Source: Sclerotiophoma versabilis (taxonomy: Eukaryota > Ascomycota > Dothideomycetes > Pleosporales > Didymellaceae). Taken from it: a stretch of 64,000 nt of DNA. The stretch spans positions 992,001 through 1,056,000 of the forward strand of contig JAAROD010000011.1 in NCBI GenBank assembly GCA_012274445.1. The letters run 5' to 3'. The position numbers and the translations under genes are program-made. Numbering within the stretch: position 1 is the stretch's first letter; every line of letters begins with the position of its first letter. Below are positions 10,827 to 21,894 of this stretch, piece by piece. Under the pieces are notes generated by a model. It had not been told where the DNA came from and ran no database searches. It saw only the letters and a list, made by a program, of their open reading frames with translations.

Positions 10827-11606
10827 GCACTGTACATCTACAGGCACACCTGTTCTTCTTCCTTCTCTTGGTGTACGCAGGATGTGAACGTCCGTTGACA
10901 ACATGCTGTAGGCGAATCTGATCGTCATTTGCGTCCTTTGCTGCCTCGCCCTTCCAACATGCAATGCGGTAATCAAGAGTTGCTTGATGAGGCGTATGCT
11001 CCTAGTGGGCCGGTCGTGGAACAAGCACAGCCGCAACCGCGACACTTCCCGAGCATGATCAATAGTTACCTCCAGGACTCTTCGTAGAGGACAGTGTGAC
11101 GAACTGACGGGCTGGTATAGCTTCGCGTTTAGCATTGCATTATTGTGCTTCCATTTGTATATAGCTACCATGGTGGTCAGCAAAAATTGGACAACTGTAC
11201 AGAGAAATTATATCTCTTTGGTGCCAGTGGTCTCACTATCTCTGGACTGATGGTTCGTTTGCTGTCTGAACTGTGGGAGTAGATGTACAAGCGTGAAGAA
11301 GGTGAGAGTAAACTGGATAATGAATGGCGCGTGTGTTCTTAGAAGGCCTGTGGTGATGGCAGCTTATTTAAAAGAGAAACATCACATTCAACCAGTGCCT
11401 TTACACCGATGTCTTCAACGCTCGTGCAACAGTGACTCTGTTTACGGACGTCATTTTTACCTCTCAAGCCACAGCCTTACCGATGAAGTCGCTCCGGCCC
11501 GCATCCGTTCCCAACAGACGCGCTCTCGCGCCATCACATGCAAGCTAACCCCACCTCAACACCATCCCCACTATTTCTAGTAAGCCATCGCCCTGCTTGA
11601 CTTGAC
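10827..11606. other. 780-bp intergenic region
   Basis: It holds the 3' end of the HMG-box gene and the promoter of the dsRBD-like gene. Small open frames have no recognisable content. I see nothing else in it. Confidence 0.4.
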
Positions 11607-13150
11607 ATGCCTGCTGCAGGAGATGATTTGCGAGGGTACTTGATCCTACCTCCCGCCTCTTCTTCCCCTTCTTCGAACCCGCTCTCAAATCTAAGTCCTG
11701 AATCACGGCCTGACACACCGCGCTTTCACAAGTCCGCGAATCGCAAGGCTGAGCATAACGACATGGAAGTTGATTGTCCTGCGCAGCCAAACACACTCAC
11801 TCCGGCAGACTCTGACGATGCCGGAGTCACAGTGCCTCTGAAGGGTGTCATGAGTCTGGACGACTTCTTGTCCATCCACCCAACTGAACATGGTGCACAT
11901 GTAGCGACACAAGAAGCAGCGAAGGCGCCGCCAGCGAAGAAATCCAAGCCAAATTACAGTACTACGTCCCCTCAGCCTGTTGCCGTTGGCGCTCGATCCT
12001 CCAAGTATACCATCCTGCTCAATGAAAGGCACCAAGCGCTCGCCATTCCACGGCCAGTGTTCACCTTCGACGGAGACACCGTTAATGGGTGGACCGTCGA
12101 AGTCAGCTTTCCCGGGCTGCCTAACGCTGAAGAGCTCCAGGGTCTAAAAGAGGATGGTTGGTTCAGCAGCAAGCAAGAGGCCAAGGAAGCCGCAAGCAAG
12201 ACTGCACTGACTATCCTGGAAAGACTGGTGAACGAAGGACGAGTTGTTAATGCCGGCAGAGCAAAGCGAGCAAAAGGTGAGCCAGCACTGCAACAGCAAT
12301 CAAACGAGAGGGAAGAACTTGGCGAAAACTTCGTCGGCCAACTTCTTGGTGCGTATCACCTATCCTCACACTGGATTGCTTCTGACATGGACAAACAGAG
12401 TTCCAACGTGCAACATCCGGCCCCCAGTCAACCTACACCGACTACCAGCTTGGCACCCGCTGGGCTTGCTTGCTGGAAATGGAGGGCTACGACCAACCCT
12501 TCAGCTCTCTCGACGCCCTCTTCGGCTCCAAAAAAGCCGCCCACCAACACGCCGCGGGCTGCGTCGTTGCCCACTTCAAAGCCCAAGGACTCTGGCCCTC
12601 AGAGTACACCGAGGTCGGCGGAATCAAGAAGCGCAAGTCCGTCGCCAACGCCCCTTCTTCTCCCGCAGACGGACCCAAAGCCAGCATAGCTTCCCCTAGC
12701 ACCACCAGCGCAGCATCAGCATCAGCATCAGCATCAGCAACATCCCAAGTTGCCGCGCTCGCGCACCTCCTCAGCCTCAATTCCCCTGAATACCGCTTCG
12801 TGAATGAAACCCCTTCGGTCCCGGATCTCCACACTGTGTCCTGCTATTTCAGGAACAGCGGTGCGCACGAGGGCCCGATTGGCGAGGTGCGGAACGTGTT
12901 CGGGAAGAAGAAGGCTAAGGAGGAGTGTGCTAGGCTCGTACTGCAGTATCTGAGCGAGCTTCAGAGGCAGCGAGAGGAGACTGCGGCGCGGTTGATAGCA
13001 GGGATTTCAGGCGGTGCTGGAGTGGCGGGTGTAGGTGTGGGGATGTCGACGGATAGGGTGAGGGTTGCGGAGAAGGCGAAGAAGGAGGGGAATGGAAGTG
13101 ACGAAGAGGTGGATGTTTACGAGGACGCTTACGAGGATGCTAGGGAGTAG
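11607..13150 (+). CDS. Protein with three dsRBD-like segments
   Basis: Exons 11607-12348 and 12399-13150 (intron 50 nt, phase 1) give 497 residues. Three segments share the pattern of a double-stranded RNA-binding fold. Segment 1 (~132-215) has YTILLNERHQALAIPRPVF and ends with SSKQEAKEAASKTALTIL. Segment 2 (~245-315) has YTDYQLGTRWACLLEMEG and ends with GSKKAAHQHAAGCVVAHF. Segment 3 (~372-440) ends with GKKKAKEECARLVLQYL. The final Lys/Ala-rich helices are the part of the fold that contacts RNA. A Ser/Ala repeat coded by (GCATCA)n links segments 2 and 3, and the first 130 residues are Pro/Ser-rich. There is no RNase III or helicase part, so it may be an RNA-binding adaptor. The domain call rests on pattern, not on a profile score. 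Confidence 0.7.
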
Positions 13151-13157
13151 TGAGTGT

Positions 13158-13202
13158 CGTTGACGTTGACGTTGTCATTTATGTTGACATTTACGTTGAC
13201 AA
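13158..13202. repeat. Imperfect GTTGAC hexamer repeat
   Basis: Copies of GTTGAC and close variants recur just after the stop codon of the dsRBD-like gene, in the likely 3' untranslated region. Confidence 0.8.
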
Positions 13203-13513
13203 TTATGAGTGTTTGATCATTGCCATCTTGTGGGATTGGGCGTTCATCTGCTTTGCCTGGAGTTTCAATGTAACAAACATACACAGACTGGGGCTTTAAT
13301 CGAATCCTTACCAGACACAGCATTCCAGCCTGAAAAACTCATGCATTCATTTCACCCTAGTCAGTAGTGTATCCACCCCATTTGCCACACGTCAACCCTA
13401 CCTTCACCTCCCCGGCCGAGCTACCAATTACCCTTCTCACAAGTGAAAGCCATCAAACCTACCCCACTATTTCCTCTCCTCTCCTCTCCTCTCTACCCCT
13501 CTCCACTCCCAAT

Positions 13514-13555
13514 CCTGACCCTGACCCTGACCCTGACCTTGACCCTGACCCTAAT
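13514..13555. repeat. Hexamer repeat (CCTGAC)n, telomere-like
   Basis: Seven consecutive 6-bp units: four CCTGAC, then CTTGAC, CCTGAC and CCTAAT. Read as CCCTGA it differs by one base from the CCCTAA telomere unit common in filamentous fungi. It lies in the leader just before the acyltransferase start chosen below. Confidence 0.85.
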
Positions 13556-13601
13556 CCAACCACCCACATCCATCACCCACAATCCCCCACAAGCCTATAC
13601 A

Positions 13602-14879
13602 ATGTGGACACCACTCTCAGCCCTGCCACCCCTCCTAAGCACAATCCTAAGCATAATCTACACGCTCTACATCCTCGCCTACCCGCCGCGCCACCGCCGC
13701 CTCGCCTTCGCAATCCTCTGTGTACCGGTCCTGCATGCTTTTACGCACCACATGCAGTTGACGCCGTGGTTTGCAATCAACGATACGTTTGGGCGGATGT
13801 TGTATATTTGGATAGTGTATGTGAGTTTTGCATTTCTCATTGTGGGGGTTGATCCCGTTGGGCAGGAAGAGTGCGAGGGGAGTGGGGTTGAGGAGGAGAG
13901 GAAGAGAGATGATGTATGCGGATGGAGAAGCAGAAGAAGAAGAAAAACAAGAAGAATGAGATGGGCAGGGAAGATCTTGTACACGCGGTATCTGGGCGAG
14001 TACTACTGTGCGCCTCGGTTGGGAGGTGCGCGACTGAGCACACGACGCGAGCCACCGCATGGTCTCAACCGGGTGCGGTTCTGTCTACACCACGTCGGTA
14101 ACGTGGTGCTCTCCCTGTTTATAACTTGGCTTTGGGGTTTGTGTATCGATACCCCGTCCTTCTACTCCTCGTGTTTCCTGGCGTTTCACCCCGATCACGC
14201 TTCTTTCCTGCGCCGCCTGCCGCGCTCGCTCAATACGACGGAAATCAGGATGCGCGCGTTGATGACCTGGGATACTTGCATAGCCGATATGCTGCATTTC
14301 TCCGCTATCTACTCTGCGTTCGCGGTTCTCTGGGTCTGCGTTCTGCGCCTCGATTCACCGGATGAGTGGTCGCTTTCGCTGTTCGGCCCGCTCTCTTCTG
14401 CCTACAGTGTCCGTCGCTACTGGGGTGTGTATTGGCACGACTACATCAGTGCGTCTTTCTCTGGCCATGTCAAGGTTGTCACGCGGCGATGGCTGGGGTG
14501 GGAGGAGCCCAGCGCTGCGAGGAGGGTGGTGGAGAACGCGGCGGTGTTCGCGGTTAGTGGGTTGATGCATTCACTTGTTCGGTATGTGCAGACTGAGGGG
14601 AATGGCGAGGTGTGGACGATTGCCCTTTGGTATGGTGCGCAGATTCTGCCGATTGTGGCTGAGGGCGTTGTGCAGAATCTTTGGAGAAGGTTGGGCTTGA
14701 GGGTGAGAGCTCGTGTTTGGCTGGGTGAAGTGGTGGTGATGAGGTTGGAGAGAGCGGTTGGACGTGTTTGGGTCTTTGCTTGGATGTTTTGGAGCGTACC
14801 GAAGTATCTGCTTACTAGACATGCTTGGGAGATGGAGAGTCTGAGGAGAAAGTATCCGGAGCTGTTCAGTGGATTGTGA
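13602..14879 (+). CDS. Wax-synthase-like membrane-bound acyltransferase
   Basis: A single exon gives 425 residues from ATG 13602. An in-frame ATG at 13443 would add 53 residues made largely of Leu-Thr from the hexamer repeat; I prefer the later start because MWTPLSALPPLLSTILSII is a natural first membrane helix. At least seven hydrophobic segments follow. Near residue 265 is SAYSVRRYWGVYWHDYI, the Ser...Trp...TrpHis signature of the wax synthase-like/MBOAT group. Near residue 323 is SGLMHS, with the candidate catalytic His. Fungal relatives acylate sterols, alcohols or secondary metabolites in the endoplasmic reticulum. A charged loop (~90-125, RKRDDVCGWRSRRRRKTRR) separates helices and could hide an unspliced intron, but I see no convincing sites. 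Substrate unknown. Confidence 0.8.
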   Translation: MWTPLSALPPLLSTILSIIYTLYILAYPPRHRRLAFAILCVPVLHAFTHHMQLTPWFAINDTFGRMLYIWIVYVSFAFLIVGVDPVGQEECEGSGVEEERKRDDVCGWRSRRRRKTRRMRWAGKILYTRYLGEYYCAPRLGGARLSTRREPPHGLNRVRFCLHHVGNVVLSLFITWLWGLCIDTPSFYSSCFLAFHPDHASFLRRLPRSLNTTEIRMRALMTWDTCIADMLHFSAIYSAFAVLWVCVLRLDSPDEWSLSLFGPLSSAYSVRRYWGVYWHDYISASFSGHVKVVTRRWLGWEEPSAARRVVENAAVFAVSGLMHSLVRYVQTEGNGEVWTIALWYGAQILPIVAEGVVQNLWRRLGLRVRARVWLGEVVVMRLERAVGRVWVFAWMFWSVPKYLLTRHAWEMESLRRKYPELFSGL

Positions 14880-15693
14880 AGAATAGCGAGTTGCAGTAGA
14901 TAACAACGACCGATACAAAAGCACCTGCATAGTGCTGTACCCGAGGATTGAAGGAAATTTTATGGTCAGTCACTTGCGTCTAAAATGGGCATTTGGCTTG
15001 CTTGTATCAGGCCTATAAGAGCATAACAGCGAAGACTTCGCCTAAGCTCCAAATAAGACGACGCAGTGTTGGAAAGCGGCGCGTTGTGATGGTGGGCCGC
15101 CGAGCATTTCCGTCCAAGCCTCTAGTGCCGTAATCGATGCCTTGTACAACAGTACCGCATTAAGTATACCAAGAAGTGATGTTGGGGAACGTGGACACGA
15201 GGGCATGACGATGCAAATATTTCTAAATTACGCTTGCTTTATCGAGCTAGCGTCGGCACGTGGCGACGTGAAATCGCGAATGAACACCATCTTAGCGAAC
15301 GACCTCACAAGGCAGCCTTTCGTTCGCAACGGCGCCCTTTAGAGGCGGGACACCGACTTTGTGTCTCTCAGATTTATCATTTACTGGATAAATGCCATGA
15401 CAGTCAGCCGCGGCCCAGTAGTTTACAGCCACTCGGACCCACACAATTGCCCACGATGTCAACTAGCAAGCGGTGAAAAATTTCCGCCTCTGCGACAATG
15501 CCCGAGCGTAAGGCTAGACTGACTGAATATCGTCAAAAATGCCTTCCCTTACCGTATCCCTTTCTTATCTCTTATCGTTGTTTCCACTTCCCCACGTCGT
15601 TCTTTCTTGTCACTAACCCCAGGTTCGCTCCTCGACTTGTCAGTGCGCTTTTGAGACCCGCGACAGTATAACTACCAAACTTCCAGACGTCAA
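14880..15693. other. 814-bp intergenic region
   Basis: Promoter region of the methyltransferase gene. A pyrimidine-rich stretch lies about 80-150 bases upstream of its ATG (15540-15620), a common feature of fungal promoters. Nothing else was recognised. Confidence 0.4.
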
Positions 15694-16887
15694 ATGACCG
15701 TCAGCTATTCAGGCCCTTGCGTGCCGCCGTCCAGCAGCCTGCCACCTGTTCGCTCGTTGGCAACAGCAAGCGAGGAGCAAGTCAACTCGGCACTCCGCGG
15801 TCTCCAGACTTTGTACTGTCCCCTGCGCCTACCAACGTTACCGAAGTCTAGCGTCTGGCGCAAGGACCTTCCAGTGGCTTCGGGTATTTCCACGCCTATC
15901 CCAGTAGATTCGGGTTATGTTTCGCAGGACGAGGACGAGGACGATGAGGCCGCAGCAGAAGAGGTGACAGCCGCAATCCGTGCTGACGAATTTGAGCGCA
16001 CCTTTGCCACAAGATGGCTCACGTCGTTGATTTCTCGAGTCGAGGAAATGGACCTTTCCGAGGACGCCAGGAGCCAGATAGTCGACGACGCAGCATTCGT
16101 CCTATCCTCTTTCTCGGACTCAGCAAGTAATGAAGAGGAGGAAGCGCTCACACGCGAATTCTCTTTCCCCACAGACCTTGGTGCCCCAATCGAAGTCACT
16201 CTGAACGACGCACCCCTAACAGGTGCCGACCACACGGACGTCGGCCTGCAATCCTGGGGCGCAAGCATCGTGCTCAGCAGCATGATGTGCGCCTCGCCCT
16301 CACGCTTCGGCCTCAAAGCAACCTCGCTCCCAGAACGGCCCGCAATGATCGAGCTCGGCGCCGGCACCGGTCTCGTATCCCTCACACTGGCCAAGCTACT
16401 GCCCGCACTCAGCATCTACCCAGCCAGCATAAGCGCAACAGACTACCACCCCACCGTCCTAGCCAACCTACAGGACAACATCAACACCAACTTCCCGCCC
16501 GGCGAGAACGTCACCACGCCCGTAAGCGCACTGGCACTCGACTGGTCGATCCCACCCCCGGACCTCGCGCATTCCAGCGACTTCCTCGTCGCCGCAGACG
16601 TCGTGTACGCACCGCAACACGCCGCCTGGCTCCGCGACTGCGCCGCGCACCTCATCACCGAGAAGGGCGTATTCTGGCTCATCGTCACGGTGCGGCAGAA
16701 CGGCAAATTCGAAGGCATCCCGGACACAGTCGAAGCCGCGTTTGCGCCCGACCTCTGCCCGACAGATGGCGCAGGCCGCTCTTTCAAGATTCTCCAACGC
16801 AGCCGGGTCGAGAAGCGAAGGGGCGTTGGCAGGGGCGATGAGAAGGGCTATAATCTGTATCAGATTGGGTGGGCAGTGTGGGGTTGA
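15694..16887 (+). CDS. Family-16 protein lysine methyltransferase (Efm2/Efm3/FAM86-like)
   Basis: A single exon gives 397 residues. The C-terminal half is a class I SAM-dependent methyltransferase: motif I IELGAGTGLVSLTLAKLL at ~219, the acidic ribose-binding strand SATDYHPTVLANLQDNINTN, and DWSIPPPDLAHSSDFLVAAD followed by VVYA, the post-II motif of the METTL21/FAM86 group (Methyltransf_16). The N-terminal ~190 residues carry a LQTLYCPLRLP stretch, an acidic run (DEDEDDEAAAEE) and a helical part containing TRWLTSLISR. Fungal members methylate lysines on elongation factors such as eEF2 or eEF3 in the cytosol, and the long N-terminal part fits the Efm2/Efm3/FAM86 type better than the short METTL21 type. 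The exact substrate is inferred, not shown. Confidence 0.85.
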   Translation: MTVSYSGPCVPPSSSLPPVRSLATASEEQVNSALRGLQTLYCPLRLPTLPKSSVWRKDLPVASGISTPIPVDSGYVSQDEDEDDEAAAEEVTAAIRADEFERTFATRWLTSLISRVEEMDLSEDARSQIVDDAAFVLSSFSDSASNEEEEALTREFSFPTDLGAPIEVTLNDAPLTGADHTDVGLQSWGASIVLSSMMCASPSRFGLKATSLPERPAMIELGAGTGLVSLTLAKLLPALSIYPASISATDYHPTVLANLQDNINTNFPPGENVTTPVSALALDWSIPPPDLAHSSDFLVAADVVYAPQHAAWLRDCAAHLITEKGVFWLIVTVRQNGKFEGIPDTVEAAFAPDLCPTDGAGRSFKILQRSRVEKRRGVGRGDEKGYNLYQIGWAVWG

Positions 16888-17409
16888 AAGCCAGGAAGAA
16901 GTATAATTTTTTTTAATATATATATCACAGCGCGATACGGCGTTTAACCCCAAGTTTCCACAATATCAACCTGCCATTTAGAAAAGGGGGGCATGTGATT
17001 AGAGCGTACCACTTGGCGGTTTACTTTTCGTAGATATAGAGATAGATGGAAATAGAGATAGAGATAGAACTAGAGGAAGGCATGTAATGTAGCCTTGCAA
17101 CCAAAGCACGGAATTAAAAAAAAATTCAATTACCATTTGTATACCCGCTGTGTTGGCGAAATTTCGATTCTATTATATTACATTCTATTCCATCACATAC
17201 ACGAGATTTCATCGTTGGTTGGGGAGTGGATATTAATCAATTGATTATCTTCTTCTTTTTGACTTGAAATGGCTGGTCTGGACTTTATATCTGATGACTT
17301 TTCATTGTATGCCCCAGCTCTTCAGTGGCATGCACGTCCATCTACGTGGTAGACTCTACTTGATATACTCCATCTGGTATGATTTACTTGGTATACACTA
17401 CTTGGTACT
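16888..17409. other. AT-rich convergent intergenic region with GATAGA repeats
   Basis: The region between two convergent genes has an AT-rich tract at 16905-16925 and a GATAGA-type imperfect microsatellite at about 17034-17076. It likely holds both 3' untranslated regions. TACTTGGTATAC-like short repeats occur at 17370-17420. Confidence 0.5.
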
Positions 17410-18845
17410 CTACTTGGTGTACAGCTTCTGCAGGTGCTTCGCAATAGTGGTGAGCTGGATATTGCTGGTGCCCTCGTAGATAGCGCCGATCTTGCTGTCG
17501 CGGAAGTACTTCTCCGCCAGGCCTTCGCGCACAAAGCCCATGCCGCCCATCCACTCGACGGCCTGGCCGGAGACCTTGCCTGCGACCTGCGAGGCGTACA
17601 GCTTGGCCATGGCGGCGTCCATGACAAAGTCCTCGCCGGCCTCCTTCTTGCGGGCAGCGTTGTAGACGAGGGCGCGGGCGGCGCAGATCTCGACCCACGC
17701 CTGGGCGAACTGGTGCTGCATGCCCTGGAATTCGCCGATGAGCTGGCCGAACTGCTTGCGGTCGTTCCAGGCGTAGCTGGGTGGTTTGTTAGTGCTGGTT
17801 CGATGTAATTCGATTCAATGCGCGATGGGGAACTCACCCGGCAGCGTTCTCAAACGCACCCAGCGCCAGACCGGTCATCTGGGCCGCGATACCAATACGC
17901 CCCTCGTTCAGCAGGCCAATGGCGTACTTGTACCCATGGCCTTCCTCGCCGAGCAGGTTCTCCTTGGGGATCTCGACGTCGTCAAAGTTGACGACGCAGG
18001 TGCTGCTCGCCTTGATGCCCAGCTTCTTCTCCTTCTTGGCGATGCTGAAGCCCTTGGTGCCCTTCTCGACGATGAAGGCGGTGATGCCCTTGTACTTCTT
18101 CTCGGGCGCGAGGTTGGCGAAGACGATGAAGAAGTCGGCCTCCATGGAGTTTGTGATCCACATCTTGCTGCCGCTGATCTTGTAGCCGCTGTCGGTGCGG
18201 GTGGCCTTGGTGGCGAGGGCGAAGGCGTCGGAGCCGGAGACGGGCTCGGAGAGACAGAAGGAGCCGACGGTGTTGGTTGCGAGCTTGGGCAGGTACTTCT
18301 TCTTGATGGCCTCGCTGCCCCACTTGAGGATGGCGGTGTTGACGAGGGTGTTGTGGACGTCGCACATGACGCTCACGCTGGGGTCGACGCGCGCCAGCTC
18401 CTCGATTGCGATGATGGCGCTGGTGAAGTTCATGCCCGAGCCGCCGTACTCTTCGGGGATCTCGATGCCCATCAGCCCCTGCTCGAACAGCTGCTCCACC
18501 ACGGCGGGGTCCATGGCCTCGGCCTCGTCCATTTCACGCGCCTTGGGCAGGATGACCTCGGAGGCGAACTTGGCCACCGCCTCGCCCATCATGGCCTCGG
18601 TTTCGGAGAGATGTGTGATGGGCGTGGGGGGGATGTCGCTGATGTCGACGGCAGCATCGCGGCGCGCAGCCGTCGAGGAAAGGCACCGTATTCTGCACGT
18701 GTCAGTGGTTGTGCAGTGTAGTTGGGGCAGGCGGCAGCAGGGCATACTGGGGAGTGGCGCGTGTGGCAGCAGGGCGGAGGGGGCGGCGGGAGGAAGCTGT
18801 GGCTGCGCGGGCCAGCGGCCTGAGTGTTCTCGCAATTGACGACAT
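17410..18845 (-). CDS. Mitochondrial acyl-CoA dehydrogenase (short/branched chain type)
   Basis: On the minus strand, exons 18845-18748, 18692-17838 and 17776-17410 give 439 residues; introns are 55 and 61 nt. The start at 18845 is preferred over the upstream ATG in the exon 2 frame because splicing then yields an Arg/Ala/Ser-rich mitochondrial targeting sequence (MSSIARTLRPLARAATASSR). Mature-domain marks in order: IPEEYGGSGMNF, CLSEPVSGSDAFALATKA (FAD and substrate pocket), KMWITNSMEADFFIVFANL, then GMQHQFAQAWVEICAARALV, VEWMGGMGFVRE and IYEGTSNIQLTTIA, where E419 is the likely catalytic base. The position of the base in the YEGTSNIQ loop fits the SCAD/SBCAD group that oxidises butyryl- or 2-methylbutyryl-CoA in fatty acid and isoleucine breakdown. 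Electrons would pass to ETF. Chain-length preference is inferred. Confidence 0.93.
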
Positions 18846-19852
18846 GGTGTGTTGTGAATCAACGTTACAGCATCAACTACAAGATATGGAAACGGCAAGG
18901 GAAGAAAATCAAAGCGGGCGTCAGTCCGTGGCTGCGCTGAACCGAGGCAGCTCAGCTCTGCCGATTGGAGCCGGCCTTCCATTTCAATCCGGGGTCGTGT
19001 GGGGATCTCCGACCTGCGCAGCTAAGCAACCAATTGGCATGTGACGACAACATTCTTGAATTGCACAGCTGGCAGACATGGGACTAGGCAACCAAAACAA
19101 AGCCTCTTCAAGACGACATGCCAGCTTCCTGGTCTTTGCCGGAGACTAAACACCGCTTCTTGTTCGCCGCACCGCATCTCAACAACGGAATGATACCGAG
19201 CAGCTTCGGCCGACGACAGTAGCTCCGCCATACTCCACCGGGGGAAAGGTAGTGACGGGGTGATTGGACGCGATTCACGCGTCGTGTCGTGGTCACGCAT
19301 GGTGACCGCATCATCGCCTTGAGACCATCGAGGCCGTTGATATGGACACTTTCTGCCTGGTTAGAGAACGAGCTGCAACGAGCCAGGTCTGACTGTGCTT
19401 AGAACGTCCGCGCGACGCCCCACGAGGTGTCGGCTAGCTGCTGGCGTTTGTCAGGCTTAGGGCAAGGACCGCGACAATCTAGTCTCCAGCGTTTCAGAAC
19501 TATCGTCTTCAGCGTTCCACCGATCAGCATCACTAACAAGACAAAGTCCAGCAGTCAGTGTGATAGGCATCAAGCCGTGTATTGCCGAACGAGGTAATCA
19601 GCTATAGCCCTGGTCTGCGTACAAGAAAGCAAGGGTATATGTGGAGCTGCAATAGGAAAAGCGAAAGAGAAAGAGAAATGGAAATCAATCGTGACAGTGA
19701 CGTGAACAAGTGCGCGCACCTGCGCCAACAACTCCTCCACTGCGTTGGCCGGCTAGTGAAACAAGGATTCGATATGAGTAGCACCACCTTCAACACACCT
19801 GCCCTGTCTACCTGTAGGTGCGCCGACGAAGTACAACCAACCCCAACGTCAC
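18846..19852. other. 1-kb intergenic region
   Basis: It lies between two minus-strand genes, so it holds the acyl-CoA dehydrogenase promoter and the 3' end of the GH16 gene. Small open frames are unsupported. I see nothing else in it. Confidence 0.4.
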
Positions 19853-21032
19853 TTAGACGCGGTTCATGCGACTTCCGAACCCAAACTTGCCGCCCTGCAT
19901 CTGGTTCTTGTACTCCTCAAGCTCAGCTGCCTCCTTCTGCTCGCTTGCCAGCAGCGCAGCGTGCTCCCTCTTGCCCGCGCGCCGCTGCTTGATGCAGCAG
20001 AAGATAAGGAGGCAGACAAGGATGCCAAAGACGGCAAGAGAGCCGATAATGATACCGCTCTTAGCACCAGCGGACAGCGCTTTCCAGTTGTTGCGAACAC
20101 CGGAGGGATCTTGAATCTCCTTGAGGACATCGGACCTGCTAGTGGGGCTGTGTTGATGTTAGTGAGTTTCTCGTTTGGCTACAGCCGCATTATGCTTACT
20201 CGATCACCTTGACTTTCTCCCATGAACCGCTGGAGTCCATGTCTGCCCAGCTGTACTCAGCACCTTGTGTGTAGTCCTTGGCGTAGATGGTCTGCACTGC
20301 CATGGTGAAGGGGCCCTCCTTGAAGTCGGTTTTACCTCCGGCCCACTCCACCACTCCAGGGTCGTTGTTGGCAACATCACCACCAGCCCAGACGCCCATG
20401 CGAATGTTCATTGGTGTCTGCGGGTAGTTTTTGCCGTTGAGGGCGTCAGCGGGGACGAGCTCGCGGAGCAACTTATCGTCGAGCCACCACTGAATGCGGT
20501 CCTTGGTCCAGTCGACTGTGTAGTTGTGGAAGTCGTCCTGCGGCGGGTCCATTGCGTACTCCTTGCCGCGGTCAAACGATGTCGTGTTGCCCTTGCCAAA
20601 GTAGTTGGTCAGCACGTGTGTGGTGTTGGTGCCAAGGAACTCCCAATCGATCTCGTCGAGGGCCTCAGACTGCAGGATAGCTGACGAGACAATGCCCTGA
20701 CCCTTGGCGGCCTTCATGATGACCTCGAAGCGGCCGAAAAGCATGTAGAACTTGGACTGCACCATGGGTGAGTCGCCCGAGCGTTCAATGGTGAAAGTCG
20801 CTCCCTTGGCATCCTCGCTCCAGTCGATTTTGCCTTGGTTTTGCTTGTCCCAGATCTTGCTGCCGGTAGGAATGCCCGTTTTGTTCCAGTAGAAGGTCGC
20901 ATTGCCGCCGAGAGCTTGCATATTAGGACATCCGGTCGTGTTCAGTGGGTTGCAGGCAGTGTGGGTCTGCGCCCATGATGTTGGAAGCACGCTCGCAAGG
21001 AATGCGATCGTGGGAAGTGTAAGCGACTTCAT
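19853..21032 (-). CDS. GH16 CRH-type chitin-glucan transglycosylase with C-terminal membrane anchor
   Basis: On the minus strand, exons 21032-20200 and 20147-19853 (intron 52 nt) give 375 residues. Residues 1-21 are a signal peptide (MKSLTLPTIAFLASVLPTSW then AQ). The catalytic motif DEIDWEFLG holds the likely nucleophile E127 and acid/base E131. Cys27 and Cys35 and several NxT/S sites follow the CRH layout, as do FYMLFGRFEVIMKAAKGQG and WWLDDKLLREL. CRH enzymes (Crh1/Utr2) cross-link chitin to glucan at the outer face of the plasma membrane. Exon 2 adds a hydrophobic helix (SGIIIGSLAVFGILVCLLIF) followed by Cys and a ~45-residue basic and acidic tail ending FGFGSRMNRV. Because of this long cytosolic tail it looks like a type I membrane protein rather than a GPI-anchored one. 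Confidence 0.92.
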
Positions 21033-21894
21033 TGTATCGGTGTATTGATAAATTCGAGCAGATATCCAAGTTGGAAAGAGTGTGTTGCGCGTAGACCAGA
21101 CGCGCCGTTGCAGCAGCAAAAGGGAATGACGTGTTGGTGAATGAGTGGACTCTCGTAAGGAGAAAGGGAAAGAGGGAAAGATGGGCCCAAGGGAGCGGCA
21201 AGGGAGTGTTTTGAAGTTCGGTGGTGAAGGAGAGCGCAGATTGAGTGCAAGATTAACTCAGGGGAGCTAGCGCAGGGTGCAGGAATGCCGTGCACACTGC
21301 AGGCCAATGACAGCTGGCGATGCTGCAAACCAATGCCGATCACTCAAGAATCTTGAGCTTGAACATCGCGGCACCCTGTTGCCGTAGAATTACCACAATC
21401 GTAGAGCGATTACTGCCCCAGATATGCTCGAGTGGATAGCAGTTGACCTCGAGCAAGCCGCGGTGACGCTTACAACCGCCTGCACGACCAAGCGTCTCGT
21501 ATGCAGGGCGCGGGACGGGATTACGCCAGGCAGACGAGCCAAGCGTCGTGAAACACCCATCCTCGGCCGTATTCCCGGGCAGCCAATTCGTGCGCCACAT
21601 TGCTCTTTCTCGTTATCGCAGAAGCGCCGCGCTGCGACACCGATGCCCTTGCTGTGGCAAACCGTTCGTCTCGAGATGAAAACTCAATGGGCACGCGAGC
21701 GCTTCGACATGGAGTTGCCTGCAAGCTCCATGTGCAGCATCCTTGCTGTCCATGTCCGGACTTGGCGCATTGTGGCCTGCCGAGTGGCTGTTTGAAGACA
21801 CCGAAAGAGGCCGACTGCCGTTTTAAGGACGAGTGTAAGTTGATTCTGACACTGACTGTCCAGGATGTGCTGGGTACTTGCCAGTAGTGTCCTT
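21033..21894. other. 860-bp intergenic region
   Basis: Upstream of the GH16 gene and downstream of the next minus-strand gene. Open frames on both strands are short and unsupported. Nothing recognised. Confidence 0.4.

Noticed and set aside
13443..13601. N-terminal extension of the wax-synthase-like protein
   Set aside because: It would be a low-complexity Leu-Thr stretch from a hexamer repeat; the ATG at 13602 begins a natural membrane helix.
17786..18721. 311-codon frame opposite the acyl-CoA dehydrogenase
   Set aside because: It is antisense to a well-supported enzyme and is Gly/Leu/Asp-rich, as expected from the codon bias of the other strand.
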